The notes below the pieces were generated by a model. It was not told the origin of the DNA and ran no database searches. It saw nothing but the letters and a program-made list of their open reading frames with translations. The position numbers and the translations under genes were made by a program. A stretch of DNA of 14,499 nucleotides from Oscillospiraceae bacterium (GTDB taxonomy: Bacteria; Bacillota; Clostridia; Oscillospirales; Ruminococcaceae): assembly GCA_017848155.1 (NCBI GenBank), contig JAGAKC010000467.1, forward strand, positions 1 to 14,499. The letters run 5' to 3'. Shown here piece by piece: positions 7,760 through 13,577 of this stretch (the stretch's first letter is position 1; the number at the start of each line of letters is the position of its first letter).

Positions 7760-8563
7760 ATGGATTTCAGCAAAGTAATATTCATGACCGATCTGGACGG
7801 TACGCTTTTTACCGATGACAAGAGGATACTTCCGCAGGACCTTGAGGCTATAGAGCGTTTCAGAAAGGGCGGAGGACTTTTCACTGTTGCAACGGGACGT
7901 GGCTGTGCCATGTCAAGAGCAGCCGTGGAAAGGCTTTCGGTAGATATTCCTGCCGTGGTCTTCAATGGTGCGGCAGTGTATGACTTCAAAAAGGATCGCT
8001 TCATATGGCAGTGTGAGATAGGGCCGCATGCCCGTGACTATATCCGCAGGCTTCATGAGCAATTTCCCGACCTCGGTATAGAGGTGCTGCATGAGCAGAC
8101 TATTTTTACTCCGTTTATTAATCAGACGGAGCTTGACCACCTTGCGCTTGAAAAGATAGAGCCGCATCCATGCACGATAGACGAGCTGCCTGAAACAGGC
8201 TGGCTTAAGGTGCTGCTGGCACATGAACCGCAGAGGATGGATGAGATACAGCGGTACATCGAGCAGTCGGATATGAAGAAAGCTCAATGGGTGCGCAGTG
8301 CGCCTGTTTACTACGAGTGTCTGCCCGAGGGCGTGGACAAGTCGATGGGCTACAGGCAGCTGATAAGGCTGATCGGTGCGCAGGACAGATTTACTGTTGC
8401 TTCGGGCGACTATATGAACGACCTTGCGATGATACAGAGGGCTGATCTCGGTGTTGCGGTGGCTTCTGCACAGGAGGAGGTAAAGGCGGCGGCTGACCTC
8501 GTCGTGTGCGACAACAACAGCGGTGCGATAGCAGAGATAATCAAGTATATCGAGAAGCTCTGA
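7760..8563 (+). CDS. Cof-type HAD-superfamily phosphatase
   Basis: The 267-residue protein belongs to the Cof/YidA-like (HAD IIB cap) group, cytosolic Mg-dependent phosphatases acting on sugar phosphates, flavin or other small phosphorylated metabolites. Motif I is D11-L-D13-G-T-L, with D11 the expected nucleophile and D13 the acid/base. Motif II is V-A-T-G-R near residue 39. The lysine of motif III is in G-V-D-K-S-M-G-Y. Motif IV is S-G-D-Y-M-N-D-L-A-M followed by G-V-A-V-A-S-A. The roughly 110 residues between motifs II and III form the C2B cap, whose sequence decides the substrate, and I cannot identify it. ATG 7760 lies 3 bases after the rluD stop, with GAGGG at 7748-7752, so the gene is very likely in the same operon. 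Confidence 0.93.
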   Translation: MDFSKVIFMTDLDGTLFTDDKRILPQDLEAIERFRKGGGLFTVATGRGCAMSRAAVERLSVDIPAVVFNGAAVYDFKKDRFIWQCEIGPHARDYIRRLHEQFPDLGIEVLHEQTIFTPFINQTELDHLALEKIEPHPCTIDELPETGWLKVLLAHEPQRMDEIQRYIEQSDMKKAQWVRSAPVYYECLPEGVDKSMGYRQLIRLIGAQDRFTVASGDYMNDLAMIQRADLGVAVASAQEEVKAAADLVVCDNNSGAIAEIIKYIEKL

Positions 8564-8588
8564 TATATTGGCATGGGAGGGTGCGTTT

Positions 8589-8828
8589 ATGCTTGACCTT
8601 ACAGAGCATTGTCCCTACTGCGGAGCGCAGGTGATACGTGCTTCTTATACAGCTAATAAGATGAAAAAGTGCCGTATCTGTAACAGATCATTTGTTTCTG
8701 TAAAGCTAAGACAGCAGCACGAAAAAAGCAAGCCGTTTTTTCGCTCCAAGGGTGAGGCGGTGCTTGTTGCTGCTGCCGTTATCATATTGCTGATCTTTGT
8801 GATAGCTTTTAATGCGGGGTGGCGATAG
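8589..8828 (+). CDS. Small membrane-anchored zinc-ribbon protein of unknown function
   Basis: I do not recognise a named family. The 79-residue protein has two Cys pairs, C8-P-Y-C11 and C28-R-I-C31, spaced 16 residues apart, as in a small zinc ribbon. A basic and polar stretch (about 39-54) follows, then one hydrophobic helix (about 57-76) and a short end N-A-G-W-R. The predicted shape is a cytoplasmic zinc ribbon tethered by a C-terminal tail anchor. ATG 8589 has GGGAGG at 8575-8580 at good spacing, which argues against the in-frame TTG at 8568. It starts 25 bases after the HAD gene and is probably the last gene of that transcript; no terminator follows before the transketolase promoter. It may be a real small gene rather than chance, because both the ribosome binding site and the domain pattern are present. 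Confidence 0.75.
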   Translation: MLDLTEHCPYCGAQVIRASYTANKMKKCRICNRSFVSVKLRQQHEKSKPFFRSKGEAVLVAAAVIILLIFVIAFNAGWR

Positions 8829-8877
8829 CACTGATTGCGCTTTCCTTAATATTTGTTGTTAATAAACAGCTTGACCC

Positions 8878-8906
8878 TTGACTATTTGTGGATTATGCTG
8901 TATAAT
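8878..8906 (+). promoter_or_regulatory. Sigma-A promoter of the transketolase operon
   Basis: TTGACT at 8878-8883 and a perfect TATAAT at 8901-8906 are separated by 17 bases. A second TTGACC at 8871-8876 overlaps upstream but would give a 24-base spacer. Transcription should start near 8913. The leader then contains a small perfect dyad, ATCGG (8922-8926) and CCGAT (8932-8936) around AATTA, before the ribosome binding site AGGAGGA at 8948-8954. Confidence 0.85.
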
Positions 8907-8960
8907 AAATCTGGAATAAATATCGGAATTACCGATTTGTAAAATACAGGAGGACTAAAC

Positions 8961-9803
8961 ATGGACGAACAACTGAAAAAGCAGCTTGAAATAGCTGCAA
9001 CCAAGGTCAGAATGGGCGTTATCGAGGGCGTATATAATGCCAAGGCAGGACATCCCGGCGGCTCTCTTTCTGTTGCTGACACACTGACATATCTGTATAT
9101 GAACAGAATGAATGTTGACCCCGCAAATCCCGAGATGGCAGACCGTGACAGGCTCGTACTGTCCAAGGGTCACACAGCACCTGCACTGTATGCTTGCCTT
9201 GCGCACAGAGGATTCTTCCCCGTTGAGGAGCTGAAAACTCTCCGTAAGATCGACTCAAGACTTCAGGGTCATCCCGTAAAGGGCAAGGTTCCCGGTGTTG
9301 ATATGAGCACAGGCTCCCTCGGTCAGGGCATCTCCGCAGCATGCGGTATGGCGCTTTCCGGTAAGATCTCCAGCGATACATATAAGGTATACGCTGTTCT
9401 CGGCGACGGCGAGATCCAGGAGGGTCAGGTTTGGGAGGCTGCAATGTTCGGAGCTCACTATCAGCTGGACAACCTTGTTGCTGTAGTCGATAACAACGGT
9501 CTTCAGATCGACGGCAAGATCGGCGATGTTATGAGTCCCTATCCCATCGATGAGAAGTTTGCGGCATTCGGCTGGCATGTTATCTGCATCAACGGTCACG
9601 ATTTCGACGAGATCGAAAAGGCTTTTGACGAGGCTGAAACTGTTCTCAACAAGCCTACAGTTATCATTCAGCGCTCCACAAAGGGCAAGGGCGTTTCCTT
9701 TATGGAGAACCAGTGCGGCTGGCATGGCAAGGCTCCCAATGACGAGGAGTACGCAAAGGCTATGGAGGAGCTCAATGCTCACCTCGCTTCCCTCGAAGCA
9801 TAA
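8961..9803 (+). CDS. Transketolase, N-terminal (TPP-diphosphate-binding) subunit
   Basis: This is the first half of a split transketolase, which moves two-carbon ketol units between sugar phosphates in the non-oxidative pentose phosphate pathway. The 280 residues include H-P-G-G-S-L-S, L-S-K-G-H-T-A-P-A-L-Y-A, and the TPP/Mg motif G148-D-G-E ending in N178-N179. This is the pattern G-D-G followed about 30 residues later by N-N. Length and order match the N-terminal subunits of split transketolases, common in Firmicutes and archaea. ATG 8961 is preceded by AGGAGGA at ideal spacing. The gene is followed 25 bases later by the partner subunit. Both should be made together and assemble as a heterotetramer (family knowledge). 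A DXS-type enzyme is unlikely because the halves are separate and DXS-specific segments are not seen. Confidence 0.95.
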   Translation: MDEQLKKQLEIAATKVRMGVIEGVYNAKAGHPGGSLSVADTLTYLYMNRMNVDPANPEMADRDRLVLSKGHTAPALYACLAHRGFFPVEELKTLRKIDSRLQGHPVKGKVPGVDMSTGSLGQGISAACGMALSGKISSDTYKVYAVLGDGEIQEGQVWEAAMFGAHYQLDNLVAVVDNNGLQIDGKIGDVMSPYPIDEKFAAFGWHVICINGHDFDEIEKAFDEAETVLNKPTVIIQRSTKGKGVSFMENQCGWHGKAPNDEEYAKAMEELNAHLASLEA

Positions 9804-9828
9804 TTTCAACTGAAAGGATTATATAGAT

Positions 9829-10764
9829 ATGGAAAAGAAAGCAACCCGTGACAGCTACGGCGAAGCTCTGGTCATGCTCGCTGAAAAGCGTCCTGATTTA
9901 GTAGTACTTGACGCTGACCTTGCTGCCGCAACAAAAACAGGTACATTCAAGGCTGCATACCCCGATCGTTTCTTTGACTGCGGTATCGCAGAGGCTAATA
10001 TGATGGGCGTTGCCGCAGGTATCGCTACAACAGGCAAGCTGGTATTTGCAAGCTCTTTTGCTATGTTCGCAGCAGGAAGAGCTTTTGAGATCGTAAGAAA
10101 CAGCATCGGCTATCCTCACCTCAACGTAAAGATCGGTGCTACTCATGCAGGTATCTCTGTGGGCGAGGACGGCGCTTCTCACCAGTGCAACGAGGATATC
10201 GCACTCATGCGCTCCATCCCAGGCATGACTGTTATCAACCCTGCCGACGATGTTGAGGCTAAGGCGGCTGTACTGGCTATGGCTGACTATGTTGGTCCTA
10301 CCTACATGAGATTCGGCAGACTTGCTGCTCCTATCTTCAATGATGCTGCAACCTACAAGTTCGAGCTTGGCAAGGGCGTTCAGCTTAAGGACGGCAAGGA
10401 TATCACCATCATCGCAACAGGTCTTATGGTAGCAGAGGCTATCGAGGCTGGCAAGGCTCTTGCAGAGCAGGGCATTGACGCTCGTGTTATCAATATCCAT
10501 ACCATCAAGCCTATCGATCGTGACATCATCATCAAGGCTGCTAAGGAAACAGGCAAGATCATCACTGTTGAGGAACACAGCGTTATCGGCGGACTTGGCT
10601 CCGCAGTTGCTGACGTCGTTACAGAGGAGTGCCCTGTTCCCGTTATCAAGATCGGCGTAAAGGACACATTCGGTCACAGCGGCCCCGCAGTTGCACTGCT
10701 CAAGGAGTTCGGTCTGTGTGCTGAGAATATCGTTGCTACCGCTAAGGCAGCGCTTGGTAAGTAA
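9829..10764 (+). CDS. Transketolase, C-terminal (pyrimidine-binding) subunit
   Basis: This is the second half of the split transketolase, 311 residues. It begins with the pyrimidine-binding domain (about 1-165): R-D-S-Y-G-E-A-L, then the cofactor-activating glutamate in D-C-G-I-A-E-A-N-M-M-G-V-A-A-G, and S-F-A-M-F-A-A-G-R-A-F-E. H-A-G-I-S-V-G-E-D-G-A-S-H-Q matches the conserved transketolase segment. A C-terminal Rossmann-like domain (about 185-305) holds T-V-E-E-H-S-V-I-G-G-L-G-S-A-V and D-T-F-G-H-S-G. The ATG at 9829 follows GAAAGGA at 9812-9818. Codon use resembles ileS (few rare codons, C/T-ending third positions), consistent with high expression. The long minus-strand frame across this gene is a shadow. 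A terminator-like hairpin follows 30 bases after the stop. Confidence 0.95.
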   Translation: MEKKATRDSYGEALVMLAEKRPDLVVLDADLAAATKTGTFKAAYPDRFFDCGIAEANMMGVAAGIATTGKLVFASSFAMFAAGRAFEIVRNSIGYPHLNVKIGATHAGISVGEDGASHQCNEDIALMRSIPGMTVINPADDVEAKAAVLAMADYVGPTYMRFGRLAAPIFNDAATYKFELGKGVQLKDGKDITIIATGLMVAEAIEAGKALAEQGIDARVINIHTIKPIDRDIIIKAAKETGKIITVEEHSVIGGLGSAVADVVTEECPVPVIKIGVKDTFGHSGPAVALLKEFGLCAENIVATAKAALGK

Positions 10765-10794
10765 GGCGAACGATAAAGCATCATCTACTGCGTC

Positions 10795-10843
10795 AACTGC
10801 CATACGGCAGGCACAAAGCCTAGCCGTATGGCAGTTTCCTTGT
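10795..10843 (+). terminator. Terminator-like hairpin after the transketolase operon
   Basis: Bases 10795-10808 (AACTGCCATACGGC) pair perfectly with 10823-10836, a 14-bp stem. The loop has a further AGGC/GCCT pairing at 10809-10812 and 10818-10821. The tail is only TTTCCTTGT, so the T-run is poor. It is a good hairpin but an imperfect intrinsic terminator. There is no T-run on the minus strand either. Confidence 0.6.
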
Positions 10844-10850
10844 ATCTGAT

Positions 10851-10873
10851 ACTTCCTCGCTCGCCTTGGAAGT
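10851..10873. repeat. Short inverted repeat in the intergenic region
   Basis: ACTTCC at 10851-10856 is complementary to GGAAGT at 10868-10873, with an 11-base loop. There is no T-run on the + strand. On the minus strand it would lie just downstream of the putative micro-ORF and could be part of that transcript's 3' end. Function unknown. Confidence 0.35.
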
Positions 10874-10880
10874 GTATAAA

Positions 10881-10931
10881 TTAAAGGCTGGAAAGCAACG
10901 TTACCATTACTGTTTTAATGACCTTCTTCAT
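10881..10931 (-). CDS. Putative 16-residue micro-ORF divergent to the Xre regulator
   Basis: On the minus strand an ATG (10931-10929) opens a 16-codon frame encoding MKKVIKTVMVTLLSSL and ending in TAA (10883-10881). AGGAAG at 10942-10937 lies 5 bases upstream as a ribosome binding site. A consensus-like promoter starts transcription about 30 bases before that site. The peptide is basic at its start and hydrophobic later, like a tiny membrane-active or signal-like peptide. A frame this short with a start signal can occur by chance, and an alternative small frame overlaps. The region could instead encode a small RNA. I report it because promoter, ribosome binding site and frame line up. Confidence 0.22.
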   Translation of the reverse strand: MKKVIKTVMVTLLSSL

Positions 10932-10950
10932 ATTTACTTCCTGTTTGTTT

Positions 10951-10964
10951 TGCGCTTGTGCGCA
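10951..10964. repeat. GC-rich inverted repeat in the divergent leader
   Basis: TGCGC at 10951-10955 pairs with GCGCA at 10960-10964 across TTGT. On the minus strand it falls between the predicted start point and the ribosome binding site of the micro-ORF, so it would be a 5'-leader hairpin there. No known family. Confidence 0.35.
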
Positions 10965-10978
10965 TCTGATATATTATT

Positions 10979-11007
10979 AGTCTACCGCGATTTGTTGTAT
11001 TTGTCAA
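10979..11007 (-). promoter_or_regulatory. Minus-strand sigma-A promoter divergent to the Xre gene
   Basis: Read on the minus strand, TTGACA (11007-11002) and TAGACT (10984-10979) are 17 bases apart, a full-consensus -35 with a good -10. Transcription would start near 10972 and run left, away from the Xre gene. The -35 lies in the centre of the 32-bp dyad, so binding there would block it. Confidence 0.5.
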
Positions 11008-11019
11008 TACCACAAATCG
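10988..11019. promoter_or_regulatory. 32-bp dyad, candidate operator of the Xre regulator
   Basis: CGATTTGT (10988-10995) and GTATT (10997-11001) are mirrored by AATAC (11006-11010) and ACAAATCG (11012-11019). The arms are 14 bases with a single mismatch (T 10996 against C 11011), and the centre is TGTC. The dyad lies just upstream of a 68-aa Xre protein and overlaps the -35 regions of both divergent directions. That is the usual place for an autoregulatory operator. Binding by this Xre protein is inferred. Confidence 0.5.
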
Positions 11020-11024
11020 TTGTG

Positions 11025-11033
11025 TGACATAAT
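11025..11033 (+). promoter_or_regulatory. Candidate extended -10 promoter of the Xre gene
   Basis: TGA followed by CATAAT (11028-11033) forms a TGN-extended -10. The only -35 candidate, TTGTCA at 11001-11006, is 21 bases away and inside the dyad, so the promoter would depend mainly on the extended -10. Start near 11040 leaves a short leader before AGGAGGTGAT at 11053. Confidence 0.4.
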
Positions 11034-11065
11034 AACAGTGACAGATGTTCTTAGGAGGTGATAGT

Positions 11066-11272
11066 GTGTACAGGCGTATAAGAGATCTAAGAGAGGACAG
11101 TGATCTAACTCAGAAGCAGGTTGCAAATAAGCTTTGCTGTTCACAGCAGGCGTACAGCAACTACGAGCTGGGTCTGCGTGATATTCCTACAGAGATACTT
11201 ATCGCTCTTGCAAGAATGTATAACACTACCTCGGACTATATCCTCGAATTATCTGATAAAAGAGAGAGATAA
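11066..11272 (+). CDS. Xre/Cro-type helix-turn-helix regulator
   Basis: This 68-residue protein is essentially one HTH_3 domain, the lambda Cro/C1-like fold used by phage, plasmid, restriction-modification and toxin-antitoxin regulators and by many stand-alone ones. The HTH spans about 15-36: T-Q-K-Q-V-A-N-K-L, the turn, then S-Q-Q-A-Y-S-N-Y-E-L-G. The downstream I-P-T-E-I-L-I-A-L-A-R-M-Y-N-T-T-S-D-Y-I-L is typical of the family. The GTG at 11066 was chosen because AGGAGGTGAT (11053-11062) stands before it; the in-frame ATG at 11045 would translate that site. No C-terminal effector domain exists, so any signal must act by DNA occupancy or a partner. It lies alone between the transketolase operon and the leuA unit. 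No clear terminator follows before the leuA promoter. Confidence 0.9.
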   Translation: MYRRIRDLREDSDLTQKQVANKLCCSQQAYSNYELGLRDIPTEILIALARMYNTTSDYILELSDKRER

Positions 11273-11321
11273 CATATCTTTTTTAAAAAGGTGATCTTAT
11301 AAAAAAGTTATTTAAAAGCTA

Positions 11322-11350
11322 TTGACAAAGAATTAGAAAAATGATATACT
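11322..11350 (+). promoter_or_regulatory. Sigma-A promoter of the T-box/leuA unit
   Basis: A perfect TTGACA (11322-11327) and TATACT (11345-11350) are 17 bases apart, in AT-rich DNA with A-tracts upstream. The start would be near 11357, giving a leader of about 350 bases before leuA. Confidence 0.88.
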
Positions 11351-11370
11351 ACCAATAGAATATGTTGAAA

Positions 11371-11630
11371 TGCGATGATAGGAAACAAAGCATTGACGTG
11401 ATTTTCAGAGAGCTGCCGTTTGGTGTGAGGCAGTAACACGGAATTGTCATAACTCCTCCTTGAGCAGAACGGCTGAACACTTTTGTTAGTAGGGCGTTTC
11501 GGGTTCTCCCGTTACAGAGATACGCATTGCTAGATGCGGATGAGTGGGCACATCTTTCTTTGTGTCAATCAGAGTGGTACCGTGGAGTATACAGCTTCAT
11601 CTCTTGAATGAGATGGAGCTGTTTTTGTTT
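11371..11630 (+). promoter_or_regulatory. T-box riboswitch leader of leuA
   Basis: The leader reads uncharged tRNA and permits leuA transcription when that tRNA is not aminoacylated. The T-box core AGAGTGGTACCGTGG (11571-11585) is close to the AGGGTGGNACCGCG consensus. Stem I is recognisable: AACAAA (11384-11389) pairs with TTTGTT (11482-11487), a CAGAGAGC element lies at 11406-11413, and GCTGCC/GGCAGT closes a loop containing TTGGTGTGA. In the 3' side of stem I, AACTCCTCC offers CTC at 11453-11455, a leucine codon, as the likely specifier; CTT a few bases later is the rival. AGAG (11571-11574) can pair with CTCT (11601-11604) to form the antiterminator, which excludes the terminator that follows. 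The leucine assignment rests on the codon candidate plus the downstream gene. Confidence 0.92.
11591..11630 (+). terminator. Regulated terminator of the T-box leader
   Basis: ACAGCTTCATCTC (11591-11603) pairs with 11610-11622 around TTGAAT, 13 pairs with one T-G wobble, then TTTTT-G-TTT. The 5' arm contains the CTCT that the T-box needs for antitermination, so the two folds exclude each other. Confidence 0.88.
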
Positions 11631-11708
11631 TATGGTATCAGCAAGGCATAAAAGCAGCTTTCAACCGATTCTATATCATAATTTTCTAACTGAGAAAGGA
11701 TCATTGTC

Positions 11709-13370
11709 ATGAAAACAGCAAACAAATACACAAGGCGCTATTTTATGCCTCCGTTTCCCTGCATGGACTGGGCATCAAAGGAGTATGTGGAAAAGCCGCC
11801 AATGTGGTGCAGCGTAGATCTGCGTGACGGCAATCAGGCTCTGATAATTCCGATGAGCCTCGAGGAAAAACTGGAGTTCTTTCAGCAACTTGTAGATGTC
11901 GGTTTCAAGGAGATAGAGATAGGCTTTCCTGCCGCATCCGATACCGAATATGAATTCTGCCGTGCTCTTATTGAACGTAACCTCATCCCCGATGATGTGT
12001 CGGTACAGGTGCTGACACAGAGCCGTGAGCATATCATAAAAAAGACCTTTGAGGCACTGGATGGCTGCAAAAATGCTATCGTGCATCTTTATAATTCCAC
12101 TTCTGTTGCTCAGCGTGAGCAGGTGTTCAGAAAGAGCAAGGAAGAGATCATCGAAATAGCTGTAACAGGCGCCAAGATGCTGAATGAGTACAAGGCAAAG
12201 ACTCCAGGCAACTTCCGCTTTGAATATTCTCCCGAAAGCTTTACGGGCACAGAGCCTGAATTTGCGATGGAGATATGCAACAAGGTCATCGATATCTGGC
12301 AGCCTACCCCTGATAATAAGGTGATAATCAATCTCCCCGTAACTGTAGCGGAGTCCATGTCACACGTGTACGCACAGCAGGTGGAGTATATGTGCAAAAC
12401 TCTCCATAGCAGAGAAAATGTCATCGTGTCACTTCATCCTCATAATGACAGAGGTTGTGCTGTGGCTGATACGGAGCTGGGTCTGCTTGCGGGTGCTGAC
12501 CGTGTTGAGGGAACTCTCTTCGGAAACGGTGAGCGTACAGGAAATGTGGATATAATCACACTGGCACTGAATATGTATTCCCATGGCGTGGAGCCCGGAC
12601 TGGATTTCACGAATCTGCCTGATATCACAGAGGTTTATGAGCGTCTTACAGGAATGCATGTTTATGAGAGGATGCCTTACAGCGGACGTCTTGTTTTCGC
12701 TGCATTCAGCGGTTCGCATCAGGACGCTATTGCAAAGGGTATGCGATGGCGTAGCGAGTGCGATCCCGAGCACTGGAACGTACCGTATCTGCCCATTGAC
12801 CCGAGGGACCTCGGCAGAGAATATGAGGGTGATGTTATCCGCATAAACAGCCAGTCCGGCAAGGGAGGCATCGGATATCTTATGGAGCAGAATTACGGTA
12901 TCTCCATGCCGCCTAAGATGCGTGAGCATTTCGGTTACATCGTCAAGGGCATTTCCGACAGGCAGCACAAGGAGCTCATGCCGTCTGAGATCTATACAGT
13001 ATTTGAGGAGAAGTATCTTAACCGTGACGGGGATATCAGATTTATTAGTGCTCATTATACTCAGGGTGAGCTGATATCGGCTGTGGTAAAGGTCGAGATA
13101 AACGGTGGTGAGCGCACGTTCACAGGAAGTGGCAACGGTCGTCTTGACGCAGTATCTGATGCGCTTAAAAACGGAATGGGTATAGAATATTCCATCGCTA
13201 CCTTCGCACAGAACGCCATGGAGCAGTCCTCAAAGTCAAAGGCTGCTTCTTATATAGGTATATCTCTTCCCGATGGCTCGGTCAGCTGGGGCGCAGGTAT
13301 CAATACCGATATTATCGTGTCGTCTATCCATGCACTGATATCCGCTATCAATAACGCTAAGATCGTATAA
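11709..13370 (+). CDS. leuA: 2-isopropylmalate synthase, long (LeuA2/actinobacterial-like) type
   Basis: The enzyme condenses acetyl-CoA with 2-oxoisovalerate, the first committed step of leucine synthesis. The 553 residues start with Y-F-M-P-P-F-P-C-M-D-W, typical of the type 2 family (TIGR00970-like, as in Mycobacterium). The HMGL-like TIM barrel (about 33-310) holds the catalytic arginine and metal aspartate in D-L-R39-D40-G-N-Q-A-L, and the metal-binding H243-P-H245-N-D-R-G. F-G-N-G-E-R-T-G-N-V-D-I follows. The C-terminal LeuA dimer/allosteric domain (about 430-553) ends in D-G-S-V-S-W-G-A-G-I-N-T-D, where leucine usually binds for feedback control. ATG 11709 follows GAAAGGA (11694-11700). 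It is monocistronic here, with T-box control before and a terminator after; leuBCD are not in the window. Confidence 0.97.
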   Translation: MKTANKYTRRYFMPPFPCMDWASKEYVEKPPMWCSVDLRDGNQALIIPMSLEEKLEFFQQLVDVGFKEIEIGFPAASDTEYEFCRALIERNLIPDDVSVQVLTQSREHIIKKTFEALDGCKNAIVHLYNSTSVAQREQVFRKSKEEIIEIAVTGAKMLNEYKAKTPGNFRFEYSPESFTGTEPEFAMEICNKVIDIWQPTPDNKVIINLPVTVAESMSHVYAQQVEYMCKTLHSRENVIVSLHPHNDRGCAVADTELGLLAGADRVEGTLFGNGERTGNVDIITLALNMYSHGVEPGLDFTNLPDITEVYERLTGMHVYERMPYSGRLVFAAFSGSHQDAIAKGMRWRSECDPEHWNVPYLPIDPRDLGREYEGDVIRINSQSGKGGIGYLMEQNYGISMPPKMREHFGYIVKGISDRQHKELMPSEIYTVFEEKYLNRDGDIRFISAHYTQGELISAVVKVEINGGERTFTGSGNGRLDAVSDALKNGMGIEYSIATFAQNAMEQSSKSKAASYIGISLPDGSVSWGAGINTDIIVSSIHALISAINNAKIV

Positions 13371-13376
13371 TTTACA

Positions 13377-13419
13377 ATACCTATTCTGTGTTCTATACAC
13401 AGAATAGGTATTTCTTATT
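13377..13419 (+). terminator. Intrinsic terminator after leuA
   Basis: ATACCTATTCTGTG (13377-13390) pairs perfectly with 13398-13411 around TTCTATA, a 14-bp stem beginning 6 bases after the leuA stop. The tail is TTTCTTATT. The stem is strong and the T-run moderate. Confidence 0.85.
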
Positions 13420-13438
13420 AGCGGGTGGAAAAAAACAG

Positions 13439-13457
13439 AAAAAAAGCCACTTTTTTT
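13439..13457. repeat. A-tract/T-tract dyad upstream of the nrdR promoter
   Basis: AAAAAAAG (13439-13446) is mirrored by CTTTTTTT (13450-13457) around CCA. It lies 11 bases upstream of the nrdR -35, where A/T-tracts act as bent DNA or UP-like elements; it could also back up the leuA terminator. Confidence 0.4.
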
Positions 13458-13467
13458 ATTGAAAGTG

Positions 13468-13496
13468 TTGAAAAAATTTAAGAATTGTGTTATAAT
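13468..13496 (+). promoter_or_regulatory. Sigma-A promoter of nrdR
   Basis: TTGAAA (13468-13473) and a perfect TATAAT (13491-13496) are 17 bases apart. The start would be near 13503, inside the adjoining NrdR box. Confidence 0.85.
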
Positions 13497-13529
13497 TACT
13501 ATATATAGTATGATTGCTATATAAAATAT
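13496..13529. promoter_or_regulatory. NrdR box (one strong, one degenerate copy) at the nrdR start point
   Basis: TTACTATATATAGTAT (13496-13511) matches the NrdR-box core C-T/A-ATATAT-A/T-G with palindromic symmetry. A weaker copy, TTGCTATATAAAATAT, follows at 13514-13529. The strong copy abuts the -10 and covers the predicted start, a repressing position, so NrdR should repress its own gene. The centre-to-centre distance of 18 bp differs from the roughly three-turn spacing I recall for functional tandem boxes, so the second copy is doubtful. Confidence 0.65.
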
Positions 13530-13577
13530 GGTGATATACAGACAAAAGGCAAGTAATTGTGGAAAGAGAGAATTATT

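Noticed and set aside
9898..10803. A 301-codon minus-strand open frame opposite the transketolase C-terminal subunit
   Set aside because: It is the same kind of antisense shadow; the plus-strand gene is unambiguous and the minus frame begins inside the terminator hairpin.
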